NCBI RefSeq assembly: GCF_001267925.1
Contig: NZ_CP011409.1
Location: forward strand, 62,001-126,000
Source: Herbaspirillum hiltneri N3
Lineage (GTDB): Bacteria > Pseudomonadota > Gammaproteobacteria > Burkholderiales > Burkholderiaceae_D
DNA: 64,000 nucleotides
Reading direction: 5' to 3'
Positions 36,262 to 44,792 of the stretch are shown piece by piece. Each line of letters starts with the position of its first letter. Within the stretch, counting starts at the first letter, position 1. A model generated the notes under the pieces. It was not told the origin of the DNA and ran no database searches. It saw only the letters and a program-made list of their open reading frames with translations. Both the position numbers and the translations under genes were made by a program.

Positions 36262-37266
36262 ATGGATCTGAACGACTCCCCCACCGATATCGACGACAAC
36301 GCCGGTTCGCCTGCGTCCGGCTCTTCCGCATCCGCGAGCCTGGATGGCGAGGCTGATGAGCGGCTGTGCGCGGCGCAGCGCGAGCTGGTCACCTTGATCG
36401 CGCGCCTGACCGAGGGCATCGAAGGTTCGCTGGAAACCGGCATCGAAGGTTTCTTCCTGCATCGCATCACCAATCCGCAGGGACCCAAGCATGCGGTGCA
36501 AAAGCCGGTGTTTGCCGTGATCGCGCAGGGCGCCAAGCGCCTGTTCGTCGGCGACGACATCTATGATTACGATCCGATGCACTATTTGGTGTCGTCGGTG
36601 GATCTGCCGATGGTGGGCAAGGTGACGATGAGCAGCCCGGAGACCCCGTACCTGGGTCTGCGCATCGATCTCGACACCCGGGAAATCGGCTCGCTGATCG
36701 GCGACGAGCATTTGCCGCAAGGTGTTTCATCGGATGCCTCGCGCGGCCTGTTCGTCAACCGCCTCGACATCACGCTGATGGATGCGGTGCTGCGCCTGTT
36801 GCGCCTGCTGGATACGCCGCGCGATATTCCGATCCTGGCGCCGATGGTCAAGCGCGAAATCCTGTATCGCCTGCTCATGAACGGCCAGGGCGCCTTGCTG
36901 CGCCAGACCGTGTTGCAAGACAGCCAGATGAACCGCATCGCCAAGGCCATCCGCATGATGAAGGAAAGCTTCGCGCAGCCGCTGCGCGTGGACGACATCG
37001 CGCGCGACGTGCACATGAGCGTGTCGTCGCTGCATCATCATTTCAAGGTGGTGACGGCGATGAGTCCGCTGCAATATCAAAAGAACCTGCGCCTGCAGGA
37101 AGCGCGCCGGCTGATGCTGGCCGACGACGTCAGCGTGGCGACGGCGTCGCAGACGGTGGGTTACGAGAGTCCGTCGCAATTCAGCCGCGAGTACAGCCGC
37201 ATGTTCGGCGCGCCGCCGCTGCGCGACAAACGGCGCTGGCTGGAGGAAGAAGCGCCGGCTCTATAG
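36262..37266 (+). CDS. AraC-family transcriptional regulator
   Basis: This 334-residue regulator combines an N-terminal AraC_N-type effector domain (about 35-215, FFLHRITNPQGP, PVFAVIAQGAKRLFVGDD, YLVSSVDLPM) with two C-terminal helix-turn-helix units (about 230-325, PLRVDDIARDVHMSVSSLHHHF and VATASQTVGYESPSQFSREY, each read in parts). Proteins of this build often regulate an adjacent oxidoreductase. The ATG at 36262 has only a weak CGGA upstream but fits the domain start; the longer frame to 36073 reads through the operator-like repeat. An aldo-keto reductase follows 131 bases downstream on the same strand. Confidence 0.88.
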   Translation: MDLNDSPTDIDDNAGSPASGSSASASLDGEADERLCAAQRELVTLIARLTEGIEGSLETGIEGFFLHRITNPQGPKHAVQKPVFAVIAQGAKRLFVGDDIYDYDPMHYLVSSVDLPMVGKVTMSSPETPYLGLRIDLDTREIGSLIGDEHLPQGVSSDASRGLFVNRLDITLMDAVLRLLRLLDTPRDIPILAPMVKREILYRLLMNGQGALLRQTVLQDSQMNRIAKAIRMMKESFAQPLRVDDIARDVHMSVSSLHHHFKVVTAMSPLQYQKNLRLQEARRLMLADDVSVATASQTVGYESPSQFSREYSRMFGAPPLRDKRRWLEEEAPAL

Positions 37267-37397
37267 CGGCGGGGCGGGGCTCCGGCGCGTTTCCGCGCAA
37301 GCGGCTAGAATCATCTTCCTTCAGGACCTGTTCGCGGCCTCGCGGCAAGAGCGTGAACAGGCTCTCGCAGAATCCACCTTTCCAACGGAGACACCTC

Positions 37398-38405
37398 ATG
37401 CAATATCGACGCCTCGGCAAAAGCAACCTGAAAGTCTCGGCCCTGTGCCTGGGCACGATGATGTTCGGCGACCAGACGCCGATTGACGAGGCGCGCAGCA
37501 TCGTCGCCTCGGCGCGCGAGCACGGCGTCAATTTCATCGATACCGCCGACGTCTATTCCAAGGGCAAGTCGGAAGAAATGGTGGGCAAGCTGCTGCAAGG
37601 CCAGCGTGGCGATTGGGTGCTGGCGAGCAAGCTCGGCAACGCCATGGCCGGTGCGCCGAACCAGTCGCACTATTCGCGTCACTGGATCGTGGCCGAGACC
37701 GACAACATCCTGCGCCGCCTCGATACCGATTATCTCGACGTGCTGTACATGCACCGCGATTACCACGAAGAAAACCTGGAAGAGGCGATTCAGGCGCTGG
37801 GCGACCTGATCCGTGCGGGCAAGATCCGCGGCTTCGGCGTATCGAATTTCCGCGGCTGGCGCATCGCCGAAATCGTCCGCCTGTGCGAGAAGAACAACGT
37901 GCCGCTGCCGCTGGTGTGCCAGCCGTACTACAACCTGTTGAACCGCATGCCTGAAGTGGAAATCCTGCCGGCATGCGCCAACTACGGTCTCGGCGTGGTG
38001 CCTTACAGCCCGATTGCACGCGGTGTGCTGACCGGCAAGTACAAGCCGGGCCAGAAGCCGCCTGAAGATACGCGCGCCGGCCGCGGCGACAAGCGCATCA
38101 TGGAAACCGAATTCCGCGAAGAGTCGCTGCTCATCGCCGAACGCCTGCAGCAGCATTGCGCTGCGCGCGGCGTCAAGCTGGGACAGTTTGCAACGGCGTG
38201 GGTGCTGGCCAATTCGGCGATCAGCAGCGTGATCGCCGGGCCGCGCACCCTGGCGCAGATGGAAGATTATTACGATGCCGTGGAATTGAAAATCAGCGCA
38301 GAGGAAGAGGCGCTGATCGACGGTATGGTGACGCCGGGGCATTCATCGACGCCGGGTTACAACGATCCTAGCTATCCGTTCTTCGGCCGCGTTGCGGCCA
38401 GGTAA
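37398..38405 (+). CDS. Aldo/keto reductase
   Basis: This 335-residue (beta/alpha)8 NADPH-dependent oxidoreductase has the catalytic tetrad D48 and Y53 (FIDTADVYSKG), K78 (VLASKLG) and H119 (LYMHRDY). The N-terminal RRLGKSNLKVSALCLGTMMFG and the C-terminal SVIAGPRTLAQMEDY (cofactor site) are typical of the bacterial AKR11/AKR12-like group. The ATG at 37398 has GGAG about 7 bases upstream. It sits behind an AraC regulator that probably controls it, a common pairing for aldehyde or quinone detoxification. The substrate is unknown. Confidence 0.9.
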   Translation: MQYRRLGKSNLKVSALCLGTMMFGDQTPIDEARSIVASAREHGVNFIDTADVYSKGKSEEMVGKLLQGQRGDWVLASKLGNAMAGAPNQSHYSRHWIVAETDNILRRLDTDYLDVLYMHRDYHEENLEEAIQALGDLIRAGKIRGFGVSNFRGWRIAEIVRLCEKNNVPLPLVCQPYYNLLNRMPEVEILPACANYGLGVVPYSPIARGVLTGKYKPGQKPPEDTRAGRGDKRIMETEFREESLLIAERLQQHCAARGVKLGQFATAWVLANSAISSVIAGPRTLAQMEDYYDAVELKISAEEEALIDGMVTPGHSSTPGYNDPSYPFFGRVAAR

Positions 38406-38425
38406 GTCGCTGGCGCCAGACTGAT

Positions 38426-39097
38426 TCAGCTGGCAGGAAGCGACCGGGCGGCTTTGCCCGGCTGCAGTGGAAGGTCTTCAAGGCGCGTCGCTTCGGCGCG
38501 CCTTTCTTCGTGCCAGCACAAATTCAGCATCATGAAGTGACTCTGCATGCCGACATCTCGTGTGAGGGTGCAGCTCGCGGGCGGCAGTGTTTTGCGGCTG
38601 ATGGCCGGTTGTATGCGCGCCTCGCCGGCAGGCAGCGCGCGCCGGCTGGAATCGTCGACCACGGTACGGCCGGTCTCATCCGGCGTCAGGCCGCCGTATT
38701 CGTGGTCCGACAGTACGTCGATGCTGACGCTGCGCACGATCTGCGTGGCGCAGCCGTTGTCGACCTGCATATTGTCGATGGCGACGCCGACGTGTTCCGA
38801 GCGCTTGATGCGTTTGCCGTGTTCATTGAGATAGGTCACGCGTTCGCTGGTCTCGGGAAACTCCCTGACCGACATGCGGCGCAGCGCCGCTTCGCGTGCG
38901 CAGGCGCGGTAGGCCAGTTCGGCTTCGCGCTGCGCTTTGCTGTCGCTGATCCGTTCCCAGGCGGTCTGTTGTTCTGCCGGTGCGGTCGCCTGTGCGAGCG
39001 CACTGTCGCGCTCATGGTCGCGGCAGGTGGTCAGCAATACGGTCGCCGACAGCATGGCAGCCGCGGCGAGAATGACTTTGTTCCTTGATAGCGTCAT
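38426..39097 (-). CDS. Hypothetical secreted protein
   Basis: I do not recognise this 223-residue protein. It starts with a signal-like segment (KVILAAAAMLSATVLLTTC) whose cysteine follows TT, not a standard lipobox, so lipidation is doubtful. The rest is polar, with a middle part NEHGKRIKRSEHVGVAIDNM and four cysteines in the mature part that could form disulfides. The ATG at 39095-39097 has AGGGG about 7 bases upstream, which supports a real gene. It is convergent with the aldo-keto reductase gene and 284 bases from the aldolase gene. A periplasmic location is inferred from the signal only. Confidence 0.7.
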   Translation of the reverse strand: MTLSRNKVILAAAAMLSATVLLTTCRDHERDSALAQATAPAEQQTAWERISDSKAQREAELAYRACAREAALRRMSVREFPETSERVTYLNEHGKRIKRSEHVGVAIDNMQVDNGCATQIVRSVSIDVLSDHEYGGLTPDETGRTVVDDSSRRALPAGEARIQPAISRKTLPPASCTLTRDVGMQSHFMMLNLCWHEERRAEATRLEDLPLQPGKAARSLPAS

Positions 39098-39226
39098 GAT
39101 GTTACCCCTTCGTTTCCCTTGTAATGACGCAGCCTTGACCCGAGATGGGCGAGCCGGTCATCGATGCAGCGGAAACGATTATGCGAGTTAGTTCAGGACG
39201 CTTAAATAGGATAATTCTCAAAAATC

Positions 39227-39246
39227 TGTTTTTCGTTTGAAAAACA
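39227..39246 (-). terminator. Possible terminator after the aldolase gene
   Basis: A perfect 8-bp A/T-rich stem (TGTTTTTC with GAAAAACA, 4-base loop) is followed on the minus strand by GATTTTTGAG. It lies about 135 bases after the aldolase stop; the low-GC stem makes it a weak candidate. Confidence 0.35.
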
Positions 39247-39381
39247 AAATAACTTCCATCGCAAGAGCTTTGTCTTACGACGAAGGTGTCGAATCAGGAT
39301 GAGGAAGGAGCGGTTTTTCCATTCTTGCGGCGAGTACGCCGGCCGCCGCCGCGCGGTCACGGCGGCAGCGGAAAAAACGGG

Positions 39382-40137
39382 TCAGCCGCGCAGGATGCCG
39401 ATGCGGCGGCTGGTTTCGGCGCGCAGCAGCTGCACGTCGGTGCCGGGCGTGAGCATGTCGACACCATAGGCTTTCATGCGTTCCGCCATTTCCACCGAGC
39501 CGCAGAAGATGCCGACGTATTTGCCGCGCGCGTGCGACACCGTGATCAGGTGCTTGATGGCCTGGTCGACCTTGTCGTCGCTCCACGAGTCCGGCGTCAG
39601 TCCGAGCTCGATGGCAAGGTCGCTGGGACCGATGAAGATGCCGTCGAGATCAGGCACCGACAGGATGTCTTCCACCGCCGCCAGGCCCTGGCGCGTCTCG
39701 ATCATGGCCAGCGTGAGCACGGTACGGTTGGCGTGTTCGAAATAATCCTTGCCGCCATACAGCACGCCGCGTGCGGGGCCGTAGCTGCGGCCGCCGCGCG
39801 GTGAGTAGTGACAGGCGCGGACGAAACGTTCGGCGTCTTCCTTGCTGTTGATGAGCGGACAGATCACGCCGTAGGCGCCGGCGTCGAGCAGCTTGTTGAT
39901 TTCGCCCAGGCTGTTTTCGGAGCAGCGCACCAGCGGCGCGGCGTTGGTGGTGGAGATCGCTTGCAGCATCGGCACCGCCGATTCGATCGAGAACAGGCCG
40001 TGTTGCAAATCCACCGTGACGGCGTCGTAGCCGCAATCGGCGACCACTTCGGCGAGGAAGGAATTGCCGATGGACGCCCAGCCGTTGAGGGCCAGTTTCT
40101 TTTGCGCGAACAAGGTGCGCAGGGGATTTTGCCGCAT
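39382..40137 (-). CDS. HpcH/HpaI-family aldolase
   Basis: This 251-residue enzyme of the pyruvate-dependent class II aldolase family (HpaI, GarL, RhmA) has the histidine motif VDLQHG, the metal-binding glutamate in LAMIETRQG and the aspartate in FIGPSDLAIELG. These enzymes split 2-keto-3-deoxy acids into pyruvate and an aldehyde. It lies 76 bases after a D-amino-acid dehydrogenase gene on the same strand, which suggests a shared operon. A uronate cluster starts 5 kb away, so a 2-dehydro-3-deoxyglucarate aldolase role (GarL-like) is possible but not shown. The ATG at 40135-40137 is the first in frame. Confidence 0.85.
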   Translation of the reverse strand: MRQNPLRTLFAQKKLALNGWASIGNSFLAEVVADCGYDAVTVDLQHGLFSIESAVPMLQAISTTNAAPLVRCSENSLGEINKLLDAGAYGVICPLINSKEDAERFVRACHYSPRGGRSYGPARGVLYGGKDYFEHANRTVLTLAMIETRQGLAAVEDILSVPDLDGIFIGPSDLAIELGLTPDSWSDDKVDQAIKHLITVSHARGKYVGIFCGSVEMAERMKAYGVDMLTPGTDVQLLRAETSRRIGILRG

Positions 40138-40213
40138 TCAGGTCTCCATATCGTTGTTGGGTAATCGGAATATGGTATGCGGATTTCGTCGGCTACGCAG
40201 GGCAGGGGGAAAT

Positions 40214-41482
40214 CTACCTCGTGTAGCGGAACGGCGCGTCGTCGATCGCCGTCTTGCGCCCGCCGATCTGCGCCGCCAGCAAGGCAGCGCTGCCGCAAGC
40301 CAGGGTCCAGCCGAGTGCGCCCTGGCCGATATTCAGATAGAGATTCCTGACCGGCGAGGCGCCGATGACCGGCACGCCGCTCGGCGTGGCGGGACGGAAG
40401 CCGGCCCACGGCGACAGCCGTGCGGCGTTGGCGGGGTTGATGCTGCCCGGGAACAGCTCGTCGGCGCCGTTGCTCAGTTCATCGATGGCGCGCGGAGGAA
40501 TGCTTGCGTCCATGCCGACCAGCTCGACGCGGCCGGCCACGCGCAGCCGGTTGCCCAGGCGCGCGTAGACGATCTTGCGCGAGATGTCGGTGATCGATAC
40601 CTGCGGCGCGGCGGCTTGCGACATCGCATCGTCGAGCGGCACCGTGATGCTATAACCCTTGAGCGGATAGAGCGGCAGGCGAAAGCCGGCCTGCCGCGCG
40701 AAGCCGGCGCTGTCGGCGCCCAGCGCCAGCACAAATGCCTCGGCATCGATGGCGCCGGTAGCCGTGCGGACCGACGCGATGGCGCCGTCGCGCATCGTCA
40801 CGCCCGAGACGGTGGTGGATGGCAGGAAGCGGAAATTCGGATTGGCCTGCATGCGTTCGACCAGCGCCTGACAAAACTGCGCGCAATCGCCGGCTTCCTC
40901 GCTCGGCGTGTAGACGCCGCCGGCCCAGTTGCGGCGCGCCTTGCCGAGCGCCGGTTCGATTTCCAGGCAGCGCGCGGCGTCGATCACTTCCTGTTGGCAG
41001 CCGTGCTGCGCCTGGAAGGCGATCTGCTTGCGCGCCGACGCCAGTCCGGCCGGATCGGTGTACATCACCAGCTTGCCGGCGGTGCGATGGCTGAAATCGA
41101 TCGGCGCGGCCTGCAGGATGTGCGCCATCTCGTCGCGGCTGAAGAACGCCAGTTGCAGCAGTTCGATGGTAGTGCGCTGCACGCGCGCGGCGTTGCTGGC
41201 GGCGAGGAACTGGATCAGCCAGCGCCATTGCGCCGGATCGGGTTTCGGTTTCAGCGTCAGCGGCGAATCGGCGCTGAACAGGTAGTGCGGCCAATGCGTC
41301 CACACCGACGGGTCGGCCAGCGGCGCGACGTAGGAATAGCTCAGTTGGGCGCCGTTGCCGAGGCTGGTGCCGGCGCCGGCTTGCGCGCGTGCATCCAGCA
41401 AGGTGACCTGATGGCCGTCTTCGAGCAGACGATACGCTGAAGTGACGCCGATGACGCCGGCGCCGAGTACGCAGATATGCAT
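40214..41482 (-). CDS. FAD-dependent D-amino-acid dehydrogenase (DadA-like)
   Basis: This 422-residue flavoprotein opens with the Rossmann motif HICVLGAGVIGVTSAYRLLEDG (G-x-G-x-x-G) and has the DadA-type NGAQLSYSYVAPLADP next to it. A late FAD motif (RNLYLNIGQGALGWTLACGSA, read in parts) closes the DAO fold. Such enzymes oxidise D-amino acids to 2-keto acids and feed electrons to the respiratory chain from the inner face of the membrane. The adjacent aldolase could act on a downstream keto acid. The ATG at 41480-41482 is used; its ribosome site is AGGAACA-like. Related glycine or sarcosine oxidases are the alternative. Confidence 0.85.
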   Translation of the reverse strand: MHICVLGAGVIGVTSAYRLLEDGHQVTLLDARAQAGAGTSLGNGAQLSYSYVAPLADPSVWTHWPHYLFSADSPLTLKPKPDPAQWRWLIQFLAASNAARVQRTTIELLQLAFFSRDEMAHILQAAPIDFSHRTAGKLVMYTDPAGLASARKQIAFQAQHGCQQEVIDAARCLEIEPALGKARRNWAGGVYTPSEEAGDCAQFCQALVERMQANPNFRFLPSTTVSGVTMRDGAIASVRTATGAIDAEAFVLALGADSAGFARQAGFRLPLYPLKGYSITVPLDDAMSQAAAPQVSITDISRKIVYARLGNRLRVAGRVELVGMDASIPPRAIDELSNGADELFPGSINPANAARLSPWAGFRPATPSGVPVIGASPVRNLYLNIGQGALGWTLACGSAALLAAQIGGRKTAIDDAPFRYTR

Positions 41483-41616
41483 TGCTTGTTCCTGTTAGGC
41501 GGGAGCGCTCGCCGATGTGATCATGGATAGCGGCAACTATACGCAATTCCGGTTTTCCTGTCGTATGCCGAATCGGCATTGTCGGCCTCTGCAGCCGGTC
41601 AAACGGACGTCTGAGG

Positions 41617-41622
41617 TACAAT
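41617..41622 (+). promoter_or_regulatory. rnpB: Probable -10 element of rnpB
   Basis: TACAAT lies 8 bases before the inferred 5' end of RNase P RNA. No good -35 is seen at 17 bp. Confidence 0.55.
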
Positions 41623-41629
41623 GACGCCC

Positions 41630-41962
41630 GAAGCAAGCCAGACAGCCGCTGGCCATCGTGTCATGCGATGGCGGGAGGAAGGTCCGGACTCCACAGAGCA
41701 GGGTGACGGTTAACGGCCGTCCGCTGAAAGCCGGCGCAAGCCGGTATAAGGCGAGGAACAGGGCCACAGAGACGAGCGTATTAAGTTACGGTGAAACGCG
41801 GTAACCTCCACCCGGAGCAATCTCAAATAGGCACGCGTTGATGTTGCTCGCGGAGCGTGCGGGTAGAGAGCTTGAGCGCCGGAGCAATCCGGGGCCTAGA
41901 GGAATGGCTGTCATAACGGGCAACCGTCGTAACAGAATCCGGCCTATCGGCTTGCTTCATTT
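41630..41962 (+). ncRNA. rnpB: RNase P RNA, type A
   Basis: The sequence contains the class A landmarks in order. The 5' strand GAAGCAAGCC pairs with GGCTTGCTTC at the 3' end (helix P1). Then come CCAGACAG, the conserved block GGAGGAAGGTCCGGACTCC, ACAGAGCAGGGTGACGG, and GGTGAAACGCGGTAACCTCC with CACCCGGAGCAA. GGCCTAGAGGAATG and ACAGAATCCGGCCTATCGG close the set. This is the catalytic RNA that removes 5' leaders from pre-tRNAs. The ends are set by helix P1 and are uncertain by a few bases. Confidence 0.97.
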
Positions 41963-42033
41963 AATTCATGTAGAACGATCTCCCGGCTCACGAGGCCGGC
42001 GAGGTCGCACACAACAGAGACTTCAGGATCCCC

Positions 42034-43176
42034 ATGAGCCAACCGGTTTTGTTTGAAGAACTGGCCACGCAGAATGGCCGCCATATCGGCGTCGCCACGC
42101 TGGCTTCCGAAAAAACCTTGAATGCGCTGTCGCTCGACATGGTGCATCTGCTGACGCCGCAGTTGCGCCAGTGGGCAGAGGATCCCGAGATTGCGATGGT
42201 GCTGTTGCAGGCGCAGGGTGAAAAAGCCTTTTGCGCCGGCGGCGACCTGCAGAAGATCTACACCAGCATGCGCGAGCATCACGCCTCGCCGGCGCGCGAC
42301 GACATTCGCGGCAACCGCTACGCCGCAGAATTCTTCGAGCACGAATACCGTCTCGACTACGAAATCCACACTTATCCCAAGCCTATCCTGTGCTGGGGCC
42401 ACGGCATCGTCATGGGCGGCGGCATCGGCCTGATGGCCGGCTGCAGCCACCGCGTGGTCACCGAGCGCTCGCGCCTGGCCATGCCGGAAATCACCATCGG
42501 CCTGTATCCCGATGTCGGCGGCAGCTGGTTCCTGAGCCGCACGCCTGGCAAGCTGGGCGCCTTCCTGGCGCTGACCGGCGCGCTGATGAATGCCGAAGAC
42601 GCCAAATTCACCGGACTGGCCGATTACCGCATCGCCCACGCCGACAAGCAAAAAGTCATCGACGCCCTGCTGCTGCAGAACTGGGGTGATGGCGATGACG
42701 CCGCCGTTCTCGGCCGCGTGCTGCAACAAGCCGAGCGCGACGTCGCCGCCGACGTGGCCTTTGCGCCTTCGGCGCTGCGCGAGAATTTCGATCTGATCAA
42801 TGCGCTGTGCAGCGGCCAGACCGTGCCCGACATCGTCGATGCCATCCTGGCGCACAAGACCGACAATCCCTGGCTGCAAAAAGCCATCGCCACGCTGACC
42901 GCCGGCGCGCCCGGTTCGGCCGCACTGGCGCTGGCCTTGCAGCAGCGCGTACGCCACATGTCCCTGGCCGAAGTGTTCCGCCTGGAATTCGTGGTGACGC
43001 TGCATTGCGCGACGCGCCCGGATTTTGTCGAAGGCATCCGCGCGCTGATCATCGAAAAGGACCAGAAGCCGAAGTGGAATCCCGCCCGCCTGGCCGACGC
43101 CACGCCGCAATGGGTGGACGGCTTCTTCGCCGATCCCTGGCCGGCGAGCGAGCATCCGCTGGCCGACCTGGTCTGA
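42034..43176 (+). CDS. Enoyl-CoA hydratase/isomerase family, 3-hydroxyisobutyryl-CoA hydrolase-like
   Basis: This 380-residue crotonase-fold protein is longer than enoyl-CoA hydratases (about 260) and fits the ECH_2/HIBCH group. Oxyanion-hole segments are KAFCAGGDLQKIY and HGIVMGGGIGLMAG. The acidic residues lie in MPEITIGLYPDVGGSWFLSR, whose PDVGG form is characteristic of HIBCH (valine degradation, 3-hydroxyisobutyryl-CoA to 3-hydroxyisobutyrate). The ATG at 42034 follows CAGGATCC at about 6 bases. It starts 72 bases after rnpB and converges on a TetR gene. Confidence 0.88.
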   Translation: MSQPVLFEELATQNGRHIGVATLASEKTLNALSLDMVHLLTPQLRQWAEDPEIAMVLLQAQGEKAFCAGGDLQKIYTSMREHHASPARDDIRGNRYAAEFFEHEYRLDYEIHTYPKPILCWGHGIVMGGGIGLMAGCSHRVVTERSRLAMPEITIGLYPDVGGSWFLSRTPGKLGAFLALTGALMNAEDAKFTGLADYRIAHADKQKVIDALLLQNWGDGDDAAVLGRVLQQAERDVAADVAFAPSALRENFDLINALCSGQTVPDIVDAILAHKTDNPWLQKAIATLTAGAPGSAALALALQQRVRHMSLAEVFRLEFVVTLHCATRPDFVEGIRALIIEKDQKPKWNPARLADATPQWVDGFFADPWPASEHPLADLV

Positions 43177-43187
43177 CCAACTCCTGA

Positions 43188-43751
43188 TTACACCGTGGAC
43201 GCCTGCAGCCGCTGCTGCAGGCGGTCCAGCGTGCGCACGAAAATGTCCGGATCGTCGACCGCACGGGCCAATACCAACGCGCCCTGAATGCCGGCCAGGA
43301 TTTCCTCGGTCAGGGCCGCCGCTTCATCGACTTCGTAGCCGCCGCGTTGCAAGGCAGCGTGCAGCGCCGCCGCCCAATCCACGAAATAACTCTTCACCTT
43401 GTCGGCAAAGCGATCGCGCACATTGACCAGCGCAAAGACGCCGACCAGGCATACCTTCCTGCCCGACAGGAAATACCGTTTCACTTCGTCGAACATGCGA
43501 TCGATGCCGGCCATGGCGTCGGCGGTCTCGCGCAAGGGTACAAATACCTCGCGCTGGAACCAGCCGTCGATGTGGCTCAGCACCGCGTTCGCCATTTCGT
43601 CCTTGCCGCCCGGGAACAGGTTGTACAGGCTGCCCTTGCCGAGACCGGTGCCTTCGGTGATGCGCGCCAGGCTGGCGCCTTCATAGCCGTAGGCGCGGAA
43701 AATCTCCGCCAGCACCGGAATCAGTTCATCGCGTTGCGTGCCTGCCGCCAT
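43188..43751 (-). CDS. TetR-family regulator
   Basis: This 187-residue repressor has the TetR helix-turn-helix at about residues 7-50 (IFRAYGYEGASLARITEGTGLGKGSLYNLFPGG, read in parts) and a helical ligand domain after it. The TGA of the preceding gene overlaps its ATG (TGATG), so the two are translationally coupled. A perfect palindrome at 44273-44284 before that preceding gene is the probable operator, giving autoregulation of the pair. The inducer is unknown. Confidence 0.9.
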   Translation of the reverse strand: MAAGTQRDELIPVLAEIFRAYGYEGASLARITEGTGLGKGSLYNLFPGGKDEMANAVLSHIDGWFQREVFVPLRETADAMAGIDRMFDEVKRYFLSGRKVCLVGVFALVNVRDRFADKVKSYFVDWAAALHAALQRGGYEVDEAAALTEEILAGIQGALVLARAVDDPDIFVRTLDRLQQRLQASTV

Positions 43752-44224
43752 CACAGGCCGAGGTCGCTGAGGCCGGGATGGTCGGCCGGGCGCGGCGCCG
43801 ATTGATCCCAGTGGAATTTGCGCTCGCTTTCCTTGATCGGCAGATCGTTGATCGATGCGTGGCGCGCGCGCATCAGGCCGTGCTCGTCGAACTCCCAGTT
43901 TTCATTGCCATAGGAGCGGAACCAGTTGCCCGAATCGTCGTGCCATTCATAGGCGAAACGCACGGCGATGCGGTTGCCCTCGAACGCCCACAACTCCTTG
44001 ATCAGGCGGTACTGCTGTTCGCGCACCCATTTCTTGCTGAGGAAAGCGACGATGGCGGCGCGGCCTTGCACGAAGTCGGCGCGGTTGCGCCAGCGGCTGT
44101 CTTCGGTATACGCCAGCGAGACTTTTTCGGCGTTGCGGGTGTTCCAGCCATCTTCGGCGGCGCGCACTTTCTGGATCGCGGTATCGCGTGTGAATGGGGG
44201 AAGCGGAGGGCGGGATGTGGTCAT
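43751..44224 (-). CDS. NTF2-like protein (DUF1348)
   Basis: This 157-residue protein is a SnoaL/NTF2-like cone fold of the DUF1348 type: [62 protein letters not shown] and [14 protein letters not shown] (read as separate motifs). Members are small soluble proteins of unknown function, often beside TetR regulators. It overlaps the TetR gene by one base and is transcribed first. The ATG at 44222-44224 lies 48 bases after the palindromic operator candidate. Confidence 0.85.
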   Translation of the reverse strand: MTTSRPPLPPFTRDTAIQKVRAAEDGWNTRNAEKVSLAYTEDSRWRNRADFVQGRAAIVAFLSKKWVREQQYRLIKELWAFEGNRIAVRFAYEWHDDSGNWFRSYGNENWEFDEHGLMRARHASINDLPIKESERKFHWDQSAPRPADHPGLSDLGL

Positions 44225-44272
44225 ATGGGCACCTGTATCTGATGAAAAGTTGGACTGCGGACGAGAGTTTTG

Positions 44273-44284
44273 TACCGATCGGTA
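44273..44284. promoter_or_regulatory. Palindromic TetR operator candidate
   Basis: TACCGATCGGTA is a perfect 12-bp palindrome with TTTG and AACAAA flanks, 48 bases before the NTF2-like gene that is coupled to a TetR gene. The ACCGATCGGT core resembles known TetR/AcrR operators. Confidence 0.75.
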
Positions 44285-44427
44285 AACAAAGTCTAGTGCG
44301 GCTTCAATACGGACGCAAGCCGAATCGAAGCACTTCCTCCGGCGGGCAACTGTGCTTCGTTTGGCGGCGGTGAACTGTGCACTTCTGACAGGCTTCGGGA
44401 TCTGGTGCAGTGTGAAAATTGTTATCA

Positions 44428-44440
44428 GTCATCAGATGAC
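44428..44440. promoter_or_regulatory. Inverted repeat, possible regulator site for the uronate cluster
   Basis: GTCATC-A-GATGAC is a perfect 6-bp inverted repeat, within TTATCAGTCATC context, 353 bases before the uronate dehydrogenase start. No regulator gene adjoins the cluster inside the window. Confidence 0.35.
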
Positions 44441-44792
44441 ATAAAGGCAAGTCATTCTTTTTCGGACGGCAGCCGCAGCAAGGCTTTCGGGGCAATCTCA
44501 TCCTCTCCGGCGTTATCGCCAGGGAGGTGAAAAATCCCGCCATAAATCTCCTTGCGTTCAAAATTTCCATGTTGTACGATGACTGTCAATTAAAAATAAC
44601 GATATGCCGGAGACACTCCATGACCGCTTTTATCTTGCTTGCGTTGTCCAGTACCTGATGTTCCGTGCGCCGCGATGACGGCGCGCTGAAGTTGTTGTTC
44701 CTTCTTTGCTGAGCCGGTGTGGTCCCGCGCGATTCAATCCGTGTGGCGTCGCGTTGTCTGTTCAGCGTCGGCAGTTCAACCAGCGACGATTC

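Larger units (their letters stand above)
44225..44792. other. 568-bp intergenic region with several inverted repeats
   Basis: No gene is supported; a minus-strand 88-codon frame (44304-44570) has no ribosome site or known domain. Seen here: the TetR operator candidate (44273-44284); an 8-bp inverted repeat CGAAGCAC/GTGCTTCG (44326-44333 with 44352-44359); and GTCATC-A-GATGAC (44428-44440). The region upstream of the uronate dehydrogenase gene must hold the promoter of that cluster. Confidence 0.5.

Noticed and set aside
44304..44570. 88-codon minus-strand frame with several cysteines
   Set aside because: CxxC-like pairs suggested a small zinc protein, but no ribosome site is seen and it overlaps several inverted repeats.
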